NCBI GenBank assembly: GCA_022925895.1 | Contig: JAKSYS010000358.1 | Coordinates: 1-61,827, forward strand | From: Fragilaria crotonensis | Lineage: Eukaryota > Bacillariophyta > Fragilariophyceae > Fragilariales > Fragilariaceae | Direction: 5' to 3' | DNA length: 61,827 nucleotides | Shown: positions 1-10,789 of the stretch, one piece after another | Numbering within the stretch: the stretch's first letter is position 1 | How the letters are laid out: each line of letters starts with the position of its first letter | Made by a program: the position numbers and the translations under genes | The notes under the pieces: model-generated | Told to the model about the DNA's origin: nothing | The model's database searches: none | The model's input: the letters and a program-made list of their open reading frames with translations, nothing else

Positions 1-21
1 TTTCTTCTGTTTCACAACCGG

Positions 22-49
22 TTTTCTAGGTGATTCGCAACCTAGAAAA
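22..49. repeat. CTAGGT inverted repeat (hairpin)
   Basis: TTTTCTAGGT at 22-31 and its exact reverse complement at 40-49 flank an 8-nt loop. It shares the core TTCTAGGT with the two hairpins at 2309-2334 and 2419-2444, so the three form a small family. Confidence 0.6.
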
Positions 50-133
50 TGCTGGTACAAACCCTACATACGCACATTCTGTCACGGATGGGCAATCTTC
101 ACCCTCGTCGCGTACAAGAGTACAAGGAGTTGT

Positions 134-152
134 ACTCGCAACTCGCAACTCG
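134..152. repeat. Heptamer repeat (ACTCGCA)2.7
   Basis: Two perfect ACTCGCA units and a partial third lie inside the GTAC-rich gap. It is the shortest of five 7-bp tandem arrays in the window. Confidence 0.5.
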
Positions 153-1690
153 TACTGGAGTACAAGTACAGAAATTCTCCTACTCCAGTGCTTTATGGGC
201 AGAGAACGACATGTAACCGACGCGATGCCCAAGTACAGTACCTTGTACAACGTAGTACAATACTGCGTGTTGAGTACTTGCTGGAGTACAGAACTCCAGT
301 AATACGGTAATGCTGTAGCTCATGGTACAAGGTACTACATTACTGGTACTCCAGCACAATTCTAGCTCTTAGCAAGACACTGCAAAACAATTTTTCACCG
401 AATCAGCTGTTCTAGGATTATAATAAAACCCCAATGCCCTAGAAAAACCAGGTGATTCAATGCCTGAAAAGCCCTAGTATGTTGAAATGCCAGTTAGATT
501 GACTAGTCAGAAACTAAAAAGGGGAAAACTAATCGAAAAGGAAAAGATGCCCATACATAGCATTGTAAATGGTAACAGATTCACCAGCATTGTGTTGGTC
601 TTTTGGCTTAATTGCAACAATGCATGTTCCTTCCCATGGTTTTCAGACAAACAAGTGCCTTTCAATAATAGAAAAGATGAGGAAGGTACTAGTTGAGCTC
701 AGCAGCAATAGCTGCCCTGCCTGAGTGAATTGAGCAAACTTTAGCCGCCAGGAGTTGCAGTTAGTTATGATGATGAATCTGATCATCACATAGTAATGGT
801 ATATCAGTTCCTTTACTTTACTAAATGAAAGGAATGTGAGAGTTTGCATGGAGATTATAAATTGTTGCTGATTGGCAAACACCCCCAATTGAACTGACCA
901 ATTATTGTCGGACACAAATTGCATTTAGCTTGAGAACTGTTAGTTCCAGGGGCTCATGCATCCAGTATTTTCTACAAAACCAGGTATGAGCCCTTTACTT
1001 GTCATGGAAGTGAAGACATTGGATGGCATGATGATTTTTCACCTGCTTGAGAGCTGTGTTGTATCTTTGAACTACCACGCCAAGATGTTGATTCATTGAG
1101 GCCATATGAACTAGGTAAGTAAATGAGGAGCATGTCTACTAGTAAGTGAGGAAGTAGTATAAAGCAATGAACATGTGGCTGGTGTCTGCCTCCAACATCA
1201 TGCGACTTACCATGGTGAGACCAAGTCAGATTGATAGGAACAATGAATCACAAAATCTGGCGCATCAATGTTTGGTTCTGTTGAATGTGCACTATAAACA
1301 AGATACAGGATTACCTTTAATTTACCTTTATTTACTTTTCTTAACATTGGCAGAACCAAGTTAAAGGACAGGAGCAGTACAGCCATACTTACCTCCACTG
1401 TTTCCTGGTTCTTTGTATTGTTGCTTATCTTTAATATGCATTTTAAAAAATTTACATCACCCAGAATTCTTCAGCAATAACCACTTGAAAAGCTCTTCAA
1501 AATGTGCTTCTCATATGGTCTCAAGAAGTCGAATCGACAAAATCCAAAAAGGTGTTCCATAGATCATTTCTCTTCTAACAGTAGGTTGTAAGGGTAATTA
1601 AATTATCCTGCACGTCCCAAAGCCTTCTGTCAATGATAGCTATGGTACCTTAGAGACCCTGTCATGGCTTTCAGTGTTGATCTTGTTTCC

Positions 1691-1916
1691 GGGAGCCCGT
1701 GTATGTCCCCTAATCGAGCCGGCCATGACCTGCAGTAGCGTACGGGAGTACTGAGTTCTACTTAGTACTGGTACAGTGTCCGGTATTTCTATCCTCAGAG
1801 GAGCAGTCTGAGATTCGTAGGTAAAGTTGATGTGTAACTTAACTTGCAATATAATTTATAAAGTTGATTTTTAGAAACGCTCGATCGGCTCGATTAGGGG
1901 ACATACACGGCCTCCC
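1691..1916. mobile_element. MITE-like element with 31-bp terminal inverted repeats
   Basis: The left arm 1691-1721 (GGGAGCCCGTGTATGTCCCC...) is the reverse complement of the right arm 1886-1916 with one mismatch in 31; 25 bp at 1697-1721 and 1886-1910 match perfectly. The inside is non-coding and GTAC-rich. I see no clear target-site duplication in the flanks, so this could be an old MITE or a simple fold-back repeat. A search for further copies in the genome would decide. Confidence 0.45.
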
Positions 1917-2308
1917 AGTCCATCCCTGCATCTAGTCACTGTTAGCAATATCAAACCAGCAGGGTAGTAGTGGACACGCTACTGTGGTACTGAAACTCCG
2001 AGTACGAGTGTTTAGTGCAGCATTCGTACTCTACCGGCAGTACTGTAGCAGTACTACAATAGCCGACAAAGATACTGCACTGCATAGTGCCACTCGGAGT
2101 ACAATACTACCGGTAGTTTACTACCGCAGTACTGTACTGTAGTCCAGGGCTCCGTATCGGTACTGTTGGAGTAGAAAGTAGAACCCAAACCTTACTGATC
2201 CATTGTGGTGGTGTTGTTTATTCGTGATTCAGGCGGTGAATACGCAGACGTAGAAAAAAATCGAAGATCGACTGACTTTTGAATGGTGTATGAAAAAATG
2301 TTGTGTCA

Positions 2309-2334
2309 ATTCTAGGTGATATGTCACCTAGAAT
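2309..2334. repeat. Perfect 11-bp CTAGGTGA hairpin
   Basis: ATTCTAGGTGA at 2309-2319 and TCACCTAGAAT at 2324-2334 are perfect complements around a 4-nt loop (TATG). The next copy at 2419-2444 keeps both arms exactly but has a different loop (CAAA), and a lone half copy lies near 2464-2474. Confidence 0.65.
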
Positions 2335-2418
2335 ACCCTTTCTTCCAGGGAAGAAAAAAGGTACACCTGTACCCAATATTCTACGCACGGATTTTTTTTC
2401 TGATCGATCATCCCCGGT

Positions 2419-2444
2419 ATTCTAGGTGACAAATCACCTAGAAT
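2419..2444. repeat. Second perfect CTAGGTGA hairpin
   Basis: The arms are identical to those of 2309-2334 and the loop is CAAA. Arms conserved while the loop changes suggest that the fold or the palindrome is what matters. Confidence 0.65.
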
Positions 2445-3068
2445 GACCGTGGTGGGCAGTTGGTATCACCTAGAATTCCCGTTCTTCTCCGATAGATATA
2501 TCGATATATCATTACGACCTCGTATATCTCATACACGTATAATACCGAGCACATATACGACAATACGACACATTGTTTTAATCTATATAAATACTAGAGT
2601 GGGTACCTCACATTTGATCGGAGTGTCTACTACAGGAAACTGGACGTACAGTACCCCCAACCTGGTCGTACTCCGTACCACTACTTTTACTGTTACTGTT
2701 TACTTTCAGTACTCAACCCTGGCGAAGTGAAAAAATTCAGACAGTATTCATTTCATCCAGTACCCCAGAGTGGTCATACTCCGTAACAGACGGACGCACG
2801 CACGCACACACGCACACAATTAATTTATAATATAGTAGGATGTGTAATTAAACACTGTACAATAACACTTCCTTCGTTTTTAGTACCGGTAGACCTACCC
2901 AGTCTAAAAAAGTAGGACGAAACACATCGCAATTTTCCCACCCTCCGAGTCACGTCGACTGCGAACACAATTCCCTCCGGCAATCCTCGTTATGGTCGAA
3001 ACAAACCACAAACAACATCATTTGGCGCTCCTTCATTGAATCGCTTGCTTGTGGTCCATTAAAGTACC

Positions 3069-4031
3069 ATGACGTTCCTGGATTCCGGCGACGGATCCAC
3101 CGTCAACGACACGACTGGCTTCACACTGGCATACGCCATTCTCTCCGTCGCATCCTTCATCAGCGTCGCCCAGGGAATCTGGGAGACCTCTCGAAAGCAT
3201 TATCTCTACGATCGATACTCTTTAAAGATTCTTTTCCCCTGGGCCTCCTTTGTGCAGAGCTTGGAGAATGCAACACTGTCGTACGATGTATCCGGAGGGA
3301 CCGTAAACAAGTCGTGGGCAAGCATCATCTATGCCTTGCAAGCGACCGTCCCCGCCAGTCTGCTGCTCAGTACGTTTGATGTTACATATTCCATTCACAA
3401 GACGCGATCCATCTTATTCTGCGGCATTGTGGATGGTCACACCCGCTCCAAGAACCCGACAATATCTATGCTTCTTAAAATGGCGATGCGGCTCTTGTCA
3501 CTGGGTCTATTTGGCATCGGGATCGCTGTCAATTTTGATTTAGTGAAACCCAACAATCCCCTTGCAGGTCGGATTGGATGGTATTACTTGGTGACAGAAC
3601 CATGGGCCCCTGATTCGTTGCATGTTCTGTTGGGCATTTTACCGGTTGGGATTTCATCCATGGCAAGCTTCTATTTCAGTGTTGCCTTGTGGAAGTATGG
3701 AACTTCGTACTCAATGGTCGTACATGCGTCACCCTGTAATCCATGGTTCTCTCCTTTCTTCGGAACTATTGCACTAATGGGATCACAGTGGTTTGATGAG
3801 AAGTGGTTCCTTTTGCTAAGCAATTTGGGAACTTTTGTGTACGTCGAATCAATCCTCTTGTTGTTCATGGAAGTTAACAAAGACATGGAAGCAACAACCG
3901 ATTTGGTTCATTTTCTAGAAGAGATCGGAGGACGGCGGGGACACGCCCAGCAAATACAGGTAAATTCAGGTGCCATCGGCGATGGCGTTGAAGAGAAGAA
4001 AGAAGAAATTGGGGATTCAGAGGCGCAGTAG
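3069..4031 (+). CDS. Multi-pass membrane protein, unknown function
   Basis: A 320-residue uninterrupted frame with an ATG start. I see about five or six hydrophobic helices, at roughly residues 18-38, 83-103, 138-160, 188-212, 225-245 and 255-280, separated by short polar loops. The C-terminal ~40 residues are acidic and charged (Glu/Lys/Asp-rich), presumably a cytosolic tail. There is no signal peptide or family motif I recognise. The regular hydrophobic pattern over the whole length and its contrast with the flanking GTAC-rich DNA support a real gene. It could be a transporter-like or lineage-specific membrane protein; I cannot choose. Confidence 0.7.
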   Translation: MTFLDSGDGSTVNDTTGFTLAYAILSVASFISVAQGIWETSRKHYLYDRYSLKILFPWASFVQSLENATLSYDVSGGTVNKSWASIIYALQATVPASLLLSTFDVTYSIHKTRSILFCGIVDGHTRSKNPTISMLLKMAMRLLSLGLFGIGIAVNFDLVKPNNPLAGRIGWYYLVTEPWAPDSLHVLLGILPVGISSMASFYFSVALWKYGTSYSMVVHASPCNPWFSPFFGTIALMGSQWFDEKWFLLLSNLGTFVYVESILLLFMEVNKDMEATTDLVHFLEEIGGRRGHAQQIQVNSGAIGDGVEEKKEEIGDSEAQ

Positions 4032-4847
4032 ATGAAGGTAGCTCCAGACACTTTGGATGAAAAATACGCGTTGTTACTACCCCAGTGGAGGGCGTGGCGT
4101 CGATTTCTTCAATTTATGAAGTCAACTACTCCATGTATCCTTCTACTTTGCATTTCTAAGTTCTGTGAAGTTCGCACTCGCTCAAAGCTGTACCCTCGTT
4201 TGACATGATCGTGAGTATTAGCATTTACTGCAAGCTGATGACGGTTCGAGATTTCTCCTGCACGAACGAATGCAAAATGCAATACATGTACTCCCGTCTC
4301 TGGAGTACATGATGATTTTGGACACGGCGAAATGGCCCACCCTTTTCAACTGCATTCTTCCCGCTACATTCTCGTACCGTGTAAAGGATCGATCGTGTAC
4401 TATCGCTTCCTTCCGACATCACTGTACCAGTACCTGCAATCAGAATACTGTTATTAGGAAAATGAATGCACAATGGTAGATCCTTTCCCGTGAATTACAA
4501 CAGTACAGTAGTACAGTACTGTAATTACATTCTGGCTACTTAGTACTAGTACTAGTAGTAGTACTAGGGGTGTGGATTATCATTGAAGTTGACACGGCGC
4601 TTCACGGGCGAGGTATAGGAAAATGCCGCGCACAAAACCCTATCGAAGCGACGTAGACAGCTCGGAATATGGATGACCGTTAGCCCGGAGCATCTGCCAA
4701 TGTCGAGATGTCGGGGCGCGGACACTGCGCATACAGTTGGCACGAAACCGACCAAGCGGAAACTTTCCATTTTTTCCATTTTTGAGTGCGCAAACTCGCG
4801 GCCCTTGACACGGCAATCGATAGGAAGGGCATCGATTGTCACTTGCC
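4032..4847. other. Intergenic, GTAC-rich
   Basis: No gene seen. AGTACT/GTACTAG runs cluster at about 4500-4570. Upstream of 4848 should lie the promoter of the next gene. A long minus-strand frame crossing 4640-5515 is an antisense shadow of that gene. Confidence 0.5.
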
Positions 4848-7349
4848 ATGGACACCGGCCTTGACGACGAGCAAGAAATAAATGGAATAATGACTCCTTC
4901 AGTGACTGACACTGATGCGGAGGAATCAGATCCTGATGAGGGCAACACGTCAGAGGAAGTCTTGACAATGAGAGGTACTCCAAATAGGGTAAATGATGTC
5001 ACGCAGCCCTTCGAGGTTGGCCCTATCAAGGAACCACTCGATTCGAACGACGAGGAAGGCGAAGTAGGAGTGTCTCTAGTCGCACCATTGGTACTAGATG
5101 ATGAGTCTGAACACCATCGTCGCACATGTGGGATCGAATCGACGACGGCCATGATTGATCTACTCGACAGAAACCCGCGGAGTTGCCAAGGGGATGCAAC
5201 GGATGGACAGGCAGACGTAGTGATTGGTTCACTTCGCGTTGACCTACACGGGTCGCCACGCGGCACGACAAACACTGAGGACGTATTGGACGTAGATTCT
5301 ACGACAGGTGCTGTAGACGAATTACCTGGAATCCCACCTGCAGACACGCACCTCGATGGTGTCATCCCCAACCAACAAATTGCGGTGCAACCTCGCGCTG
5401 AAACCCTCACATTTCCACCAGTGACGAATGAAGGCCCATTCGTCGTCTGCCATCCAAGTAAGCTGATCAGAGACAACTCAGCATCGACTCTACAACCTGC
5501 GTTAAAGCATTCCAACAGTCAAAGCATGGGACCGAACATGAGACATCCGTCGCGTGTCGACGAGGATTCCGAAGAGCTGATTTTCGACACACAGCCGTTG
5601 ACCCTTTCAGCGACGGTTGACACGACCTCCAAAGATGTTGACGCTTCAGATCCTAATGAAGGCAGCACCAGAAATACGCCTGACTTTACTGAGAGGGATA
5701 ACGGACAGGCACCTGTCAGGAGTGCCGCTGATGCACCACCTTCGCCTTTCCGATTCTCACCTCCGTCCTCTGAAGATATCCTCGAAACGGGTTCAGTGGT
5801 TATTGCACCACCTGGAACCATTGTGTTCCAGCATTCAAATGGAGAACACGCATATTTACCTCCGTCGTACCAGCACCATGGATATGGGTTTCAGATGCCG
5901 ATGCCTGTCCTCCAACATAGCATGAACCATCAAATAATCCCGACTCCACCAGCCGGTGGCGGTCGTCGGAAAATTACTCTTCGCCTTCAAGAAGATGCTC
6001 ATGACTCCTCCCGCAAAAGCTTTTTCTTCCGACGATCAAGCCGCAATTTATCCAGTCCTTTACAATCCATTGAAGAAGGAGGTATCGATCGCGGAACAGT
6101 GACGGTGTCGTGGTTTGAAGGTACATCTTCTTCGGAGCTTCAGGAGCACGTTAGAAAGACTGTAGTCCGCAAGATGAACCTGGAAAATGATTCTCGACTT
6201 GTCGATCTTCGAATAATCGATGAGTCTCAAAGTCCGCATGAAGGTAGGTTTGCAAATTGTTTATTACTACGCGAAATCTTATCATTTTCACCTACTCACA
6301 CTTATCGCGTTTGCAGAAGTTGTCTTGTCGCCATACATTCCAGATGGATCAAGTTTTCTCCTTCGCTTCAGCACACGATCAAACGATCCGCAGTCCCGTT
6401 CTTCTGACCCACGCCCGCTTGACTACTCAGCACCCGATTCACCATCTGCCGCCCCGAGCCCGTTTCCTTCGTCCTTGGACTTGACGAAGCTCAATGCCCA
6501 GTTGCTCACTGGGAAACTGAATGCGTTGAGACCACCTCTTGTAGCACAACCAAGGAAGAGTGCACTCAAAAACAACGCCGTAGCCAGCTATGACGGGAAT
6601 GATTTTGATGGGGAAGAGGAAGGTGATACGGCAGACGACATCCAGCTGAAAAAGGTTGACGAAGCTGACGCCGCGTCGAAGTCCTCTGACCATCACGAAG
6701 ACGATATCATGGGTTACAATCCAGAAGACCAAATTGAGATGAGGCTGCGACAAATTGCCGAACTGATGATTGCAGATCGAAGGAATCGCCGATCCAATAG
6801 GGTGCAGAAGGAGAAACGACAAGTGATCTTCGTGATTGCAAACTACTTCGTTCTCTTCCTCTCATTCATTGCCATCTGCGCAGAATTGAGCGCCCGCTCC
6901 CCGCAATGGCTGGCTTCCGTCGAGAAGCATCTAGAAAGCGTTCAAAAGTGTTCAACAGACCAAGAGACTCTCTTTGAATGTGTTTCAAGGGCGATTTTGC
7001 GGGTCTAATGGCTTCCTTGGTTCTTGTCTTGACCCGGTCAGCCGCCACCAAGCGCTTCTTCCTCTTTGATTCGAGACCCCAAAAACTTTGGGCCGTCGTA
7101 TACGAATCCATGGTCACAGCGGTATGCTGGGGAATCAGCTACATCATGATTCGTCGTGGTATGAATCCCGATACTCGATGCGGCTTCATAAGGAAATACT
7201 GGAAAGATGCTGTTTACGGCAGTCTGGCCGGGTTTAACGCAGCATTCATGAAGCATGTGCTAAAGAATCTAATACCTCAGGAAACGTTCGAGCATGCTTT
7301 GCAGGAACGCCAGTTGAAGATTCTGAGTTGGCTACCAAGTTTTCGCTGA
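4848..7349 (+). CDS. Large disordered protein with C-terminal membrane segments; one intron, one frameshift
   Basis: The ATG at 4848 is preferred; the frame is open a few codons further upstream but without ATG. Exon 1 is 4848-6243, a 73-nt GT-AG intron is 6244-6316 (GTAGGT donor, TTTGCAG acceptor), and exon 2 starts at 6317. The first ~370 residues are acidic, Ser/Thr/Pro-rich and disordered. A compact domain follows around the splice site (TVTVSWFEG... to ...SPYIPDGSSFLLRFS), then a charged linker and hydrophobic helices (VIFVIANYFVLFLSFIAI and two later). The frame breaks near 6987: the stop at 7006-7008 cuts it short, yet frame +3 continues with clearly coding sequence to 7349. One missing A in TCAAGGGC would join them (about 809 residues). 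This is either an assembly error or a real lesion. I do not recognise the family; the ending suggests membrane anchoring. Confidence 0.65.
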
Positions 7350-7612
7350 GCCCAAGTTACGCGCACGATTACTACCGAAATTCTGTTCATTCAAAATTAA
7401 ATAATCATAGACTTCACGTTTAGAATCTGCGAAGGGTCCTAGTTCCGCCGTAGTAACTGAATGCAACCACTTAATTTCGGACTACACTGAAGTGGAAAAC
7501 ACTCTGAAGAGGATCGAGGTAGCACCACTACTAGGCGATCAGGCTACACACCAAGCATACATGAATGGATTTTTAATATCAAATGGCACTACGTACGAAC
7601 TCTTCTGTCCAA

Positions 7613-10243
7613 TTAGCAAGTCGATGAAAACTTGAGCCTTGTCGTCACCATGAGAGCACTTTGTTCTATTTCATCACCAACATCCAACGACAATTCTACG
7701 ACAAGCCATGAAAGGAACGATTCGCATTTGTACGTCTCGACATACGTCGAAAGAGTCTCGATATGGCACCACGCCTTCCGTGCGGTGCCAACGGTAGACG
7801 ACTGGTTTCGACGTGTAGCCAGCCTTTGTCTTGCTGTTCTGGACGATCGCAAATTACCTTCGTTTTCCATGGTTTCTATCATGCTATGAATCTCGTCCGA
7901 GGGATTGGCTGCAACTTGGGGAATCCTTACATCGTCAGATGGAAAAAATCCATTTTGAAGGTCTACAGGTGCTGGATTATCGGAGTAAAGATCTGAGAAT
8001 ATGCCGAGTTCCTCTTCATCGATCGGGGGAGACGGCGGAATGCGAGGTTCCGCAATTCCGGAGCGTCGGCTGTGAGAAGAGAACAGCGTCGGTCGCGGAG
8101 AGGCAATCTGCGGTTCACCAAGGAACGTCATACCCGTCGTTCCACCGGCCGTCGGACCGGTTACGATCGCATGGATGTGAATATCGATTCCTCCACCTCC
8201 CATTCCGCCGGCCTCCCGCTGCCGAATCAAACGTCCAAGACCAGCCAATCCACCAATGCTGCTACCTTCGCCGTCTTCGTCATTTGTTAATGAGCTCAGA
8301 CTTGCAGCAGCAAGGTAGGCCCCCAATAGTCCAGCCTCCTCGGGGCTGTTTCGATCGCTACTGCGACGGCTTACCCCTCTAGAGGTGTTGACAGTTGCAT
8401 TCACAAAATCAGCATAGTCAGGGTCGAGAAACGTGTCGTCTTCGTCAATTGCCTCCGGCTCGGAAGGCGATGGTGCACGTTCTGGAACACTTTGCGTCCC
8501 TAGCGGCATCAAGCTGAAGAGATTTCCAATGGATCGAGGTGATGAAACTGCAACACCTCGTTCTACCTCATCTACCTCATCCTCGTCGACAACGACAACG
8601 TTACTTTCCCCTGGAGCGGTGCGTTCCGGTTCTGACGGTGGCTCGTCAGGGAGGGAGGCTGCGTAGGCAGCAAGATGCGGAGCTGAATCGATAAGGGTTC
8701 TACCAAGCCTGTCAAGGAGGGGAATGAGCGCTTGCAATTGTTTCTTCAGGACGGGGTCAGAATGCGATGCCACGGTCGAATCCTGAGTCTTCGTCTCTCC
8801 GTCATATCGAGAAACAGGGTCGTTCTCATCGTCGATGAAGGTTCGGTCGATGTCGTCGACAATACCGTTGAGGTCTGGGGCAGCGTCGGCAACTCTCTCA
8901 GTCAACCATGGCACGCCGTTGTTGTTGCTGTTGTTGCCTCCTGATTCAGAAGAAAAGTCTTTCTCTGTAATTCGTTCAATTTGGTGATTAACCAAAGAGA
9001 AGACTCTTTGCAGTTCTGGTAGGAGAGCTGCTCGTTCTCCTGGCTCTTCGTCCATCTTTATATTAGTCGGAGGCGATGCGTTGAATTGCGATTCAGGCGT
9101 AGGACAAGCGGTTACAGACTGCGGTGTGACGTGAGAAAGGCGGTGGAGAGCAACAAGGCAATTTTTGGCACAGTTACTTACCGAACTGGGATGCCGTGTT
9201 CGCGTGCGGAAAGGGCGAATTCGTTCCGAATCGCTTCGAATCCATTCGTCCCAGCGATGTGGCCATCCGTTGTAGTGAATCAACAAGATTTGGACGCCTT
9301 CATTGTTCGCCCTTTGTCGATAGCCACCCCATTCACAATCCAAAGGAGACCCATCGGTTGCTTCTAAAAGCAAACGCATTCGCCCGTCATAATCATTGGC
9401 ACTAACTGCCGGGTCAGTTGTAGGTTGCGAATGACGCGTTCTGTTACTGCGGGAATCTTTCAAGAGTTGCACAGGGAGAATATCTTGAGGTTTTACAACA
9501 TCCACAACTGTGGCCTCAAGCCACTGATTCACCGTATCGCGACAATCGATCCATTGTCCTCTGTAGAACTGTCGATAAGCGTTCTGACTGCACGGGTTAC
9601 CCTCCAAAAGTGTGTGCAATGTGAGGAGTCCCTGTCGAACAGGTTCCATGGATCCAGGATCCTCAACCTCCAAATCCGAGTGCGTGAGTCGATGATTTGG
9701 GCGACGATTGCGATGACGAACTCTTGCGGATCGTAAGCGTGCGAGCTGCTGACCCAAAGACATATTTTCATCCGGTGCTTCGTCATCGTCCATGACTCCG
9801 AGACCCAACAGCGCGGCCAATATCGAGGCAGTGCCAGTTTGCGACGGTTCATTGTCTGTTGGTTCTGCTCGACTTGGGATCGAGATAGCTGTAACAGTGG
9901 GTTCGATCTGCGATCGATCCATGATTTCAGCATTTTCTGTCAGAGGCTCTGCCTCCAGCACCGGCTCAGGTCTAGGCACGAGATGAATCGTTTGTCCATC
10001 CGCAAGCCCGACCACATCCTTAACTTTTGGTTCATGGTCGATAGAGTCGCAATCAGTTTCGCCGGCACGAATGATCCGACCTCGATATATCAAGCGCTGT
10101 TGCGATGCCTTCAACCCAGTAAAACGCTCGATTTGCTCGTACATGGCAGAAAGGTCATCTTCCGGTCGTACTCGAATCACAAAATCCTGTGAAGGCACAT
10201 CGTTGTGACCAACTGTCTTTACAGCTATGGACCAGGGGGACAT
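7613..10243 (-). CDS. Ubiquitin-like domain protein with chromo/Tudor-like domain (BAG6/ubiquilin-type UBL)
   Basis: The likely start is the ATG at 10241-10243 (MSPWSIAVKT); the frame is open further upstream but only from a non-ATG codon. Residues 5-90 form a ubiquitin-like fold (..QQRLIYRGRII.. and ..LADGQTIHLVPRP), most like the N-terminal domain of BAG6 and ubiquilins, which handle misfolded or tail-anchored proteins. Residues ~238-346 (QWLEATVVDV ... HYNGWPHRWDEWI) resemble a chromo-barrel or Tudor-knot module. The rest is long and acidic. A 63-nt GT-AG intron (9181 down to 9119, GTAAGT donor, CCGCAG acceptor) lies in frame and has no stop; spliced length is 855 residues, unspliced 876. 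UBL assignment is firm; the BAG6 name is not, because no BAG domain is visible. Confidence 0.75.
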   Translation of the reverse strand: MSPWSIAVKTVGHNDVPSQDFVIRVRPEDDLSAMYEQIERFTGLKASQQRLIYRGRIIRAGETDCDSIDHEPKVKDVVGLADGQTIHLVPRPEPVLEAEPLTENAEIMDRSQIEPTVTAISIPSRAEPTDNEPSQTGTASILAALLGLGVMDDDEAPDENMSLGQQLARLRSARVRHRNRRPNHRLTHSDLEVEDPGSMEPVRQGLLTLHTLLEGNPCSQNAYRQFYRGQWIDCRDTVNQWLEATVVDVVKPQDILPVQLLKDSRSNRTRHSQPTTDPAVSANDYDGRMRLLLEATDGSPLDCEWGGYRQRANNEGVQILLIHYNGWPHRWDEWIRSDSERIRPFRTRTRHPSSVSNCAKNCLVALHRLSHVTPQSVTACPTPESQFNASPPTNIKMDEEPGERAALLPELQRVFSLVNHQIERITEKDFSSESGGNNSNNNGVPWLTERVADAAPDLNGIVDDIDRTFIDDENDPVSRYDGETKTQDSTVASHSDPVLKKQLQALIPLLDRLGRTLIDSAPHLAAYAASLPDEPPSEPERTAPGESNVVVVDEDEVDEVERGVAVSSPRSIGNLFSLMPLGTQSVPERAPSPSEPEAIDEDDTFLDPDYADFVNATVNTSRGVSRRSSDRNSPEEAGLLGAYLAAASLSSLTNDEDGEGSSIGGLAGLGRLIRQREAGGMGGGGIDIHIHAIVTGPTAGGTTGMTFLGEPQIASPRPTLFSSHSRRSGIAEPRIPPSPPIDEEELGIFSDLYSDNPAPVDLQNGFFPSDDVRIPQVAANPSDEIHSMIETMENEGNLRSSRTARQRLATRRNQSSTVGTARKAWCHIETLSTYVETYKCESFLSWLVVELSLDVGDEIEQSALMVTTRLKFSSTC

Positions 10244-10789
10244 GTTTCTCCTCCCAAGACTTAGTAAGGCGTATGTGACACGAGACACGCGACGCAAATG
10301 CTTCAAGCCAACAACAATATCAAGAGTAAGTTGTGTTGAACGTGAGTTCGAAAATGAATTTGCGCGAAAGTAGAAAAATTTCTGGATTTCAATAGTGAAT
10401 TGGTGAGAGATTGATAGTATTCGCAAAGAAAATTCCGGAACGAGAATCCCCGTCTCAGGTGCAACAACGGAACTCCGATCTCCTAAATACTGTATGGCTT
10501 GTTTCACCATGAGGCAATATATGGTAGGAGCACGTAGACTCAGTATTCTAAAATTTTAGTTGAACTGAGAAACTGCCTCCAATCCTCCGGCAGTCTCCTC
10601 AAAATAGAACAAGAATTCGGTATGATCCATAAATCTATATCTTCGACAATCTGTTTCATTCGCATCTATTTGCACTACGAGGCCGAAACGATGAAGAAGC
10701 AACGAGAATAATTGAAGGTGAGCTGCACGTTGAACAGATTCGTCTTTATCGGTCTTGCATTTCCGAAAGTACCGATAGCGTCTCAGACG
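10244..10789. other. 5' region of the UBL gene and edge of a dead transposon
   Basis: The UBL frame stays open upstream to about 10510 without an ATG. I see no gene of its own here; it should contain the promoter and 5' UTR of the minus-strand gene. Confidence 0.45.

Larger units (their letters stand above)
1..3068. other. Gene-free region rich in short repeats
   Basis: No reading frame here has convincing protein-like composition. The stretch holds dense GTAC motifs (16 between 55 and 350), three CTAGGTGA hairpins, a MITE-like inverted-repeat unit at 1691-1916, and a short (ACGC/ACAC) microsatellite near 2790-2818. The first 2.5 kb looks like intergenic or mobile-element debris, and the last few hundred bases should contain the promoter of the gene at 3069. 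Confidence 0.6.

Noticed and set aside
4640..5515. Minus-strand 291-codon frame
   Set aside because: Ser-rich shadow of the disordered plus-strand protein at 4848.
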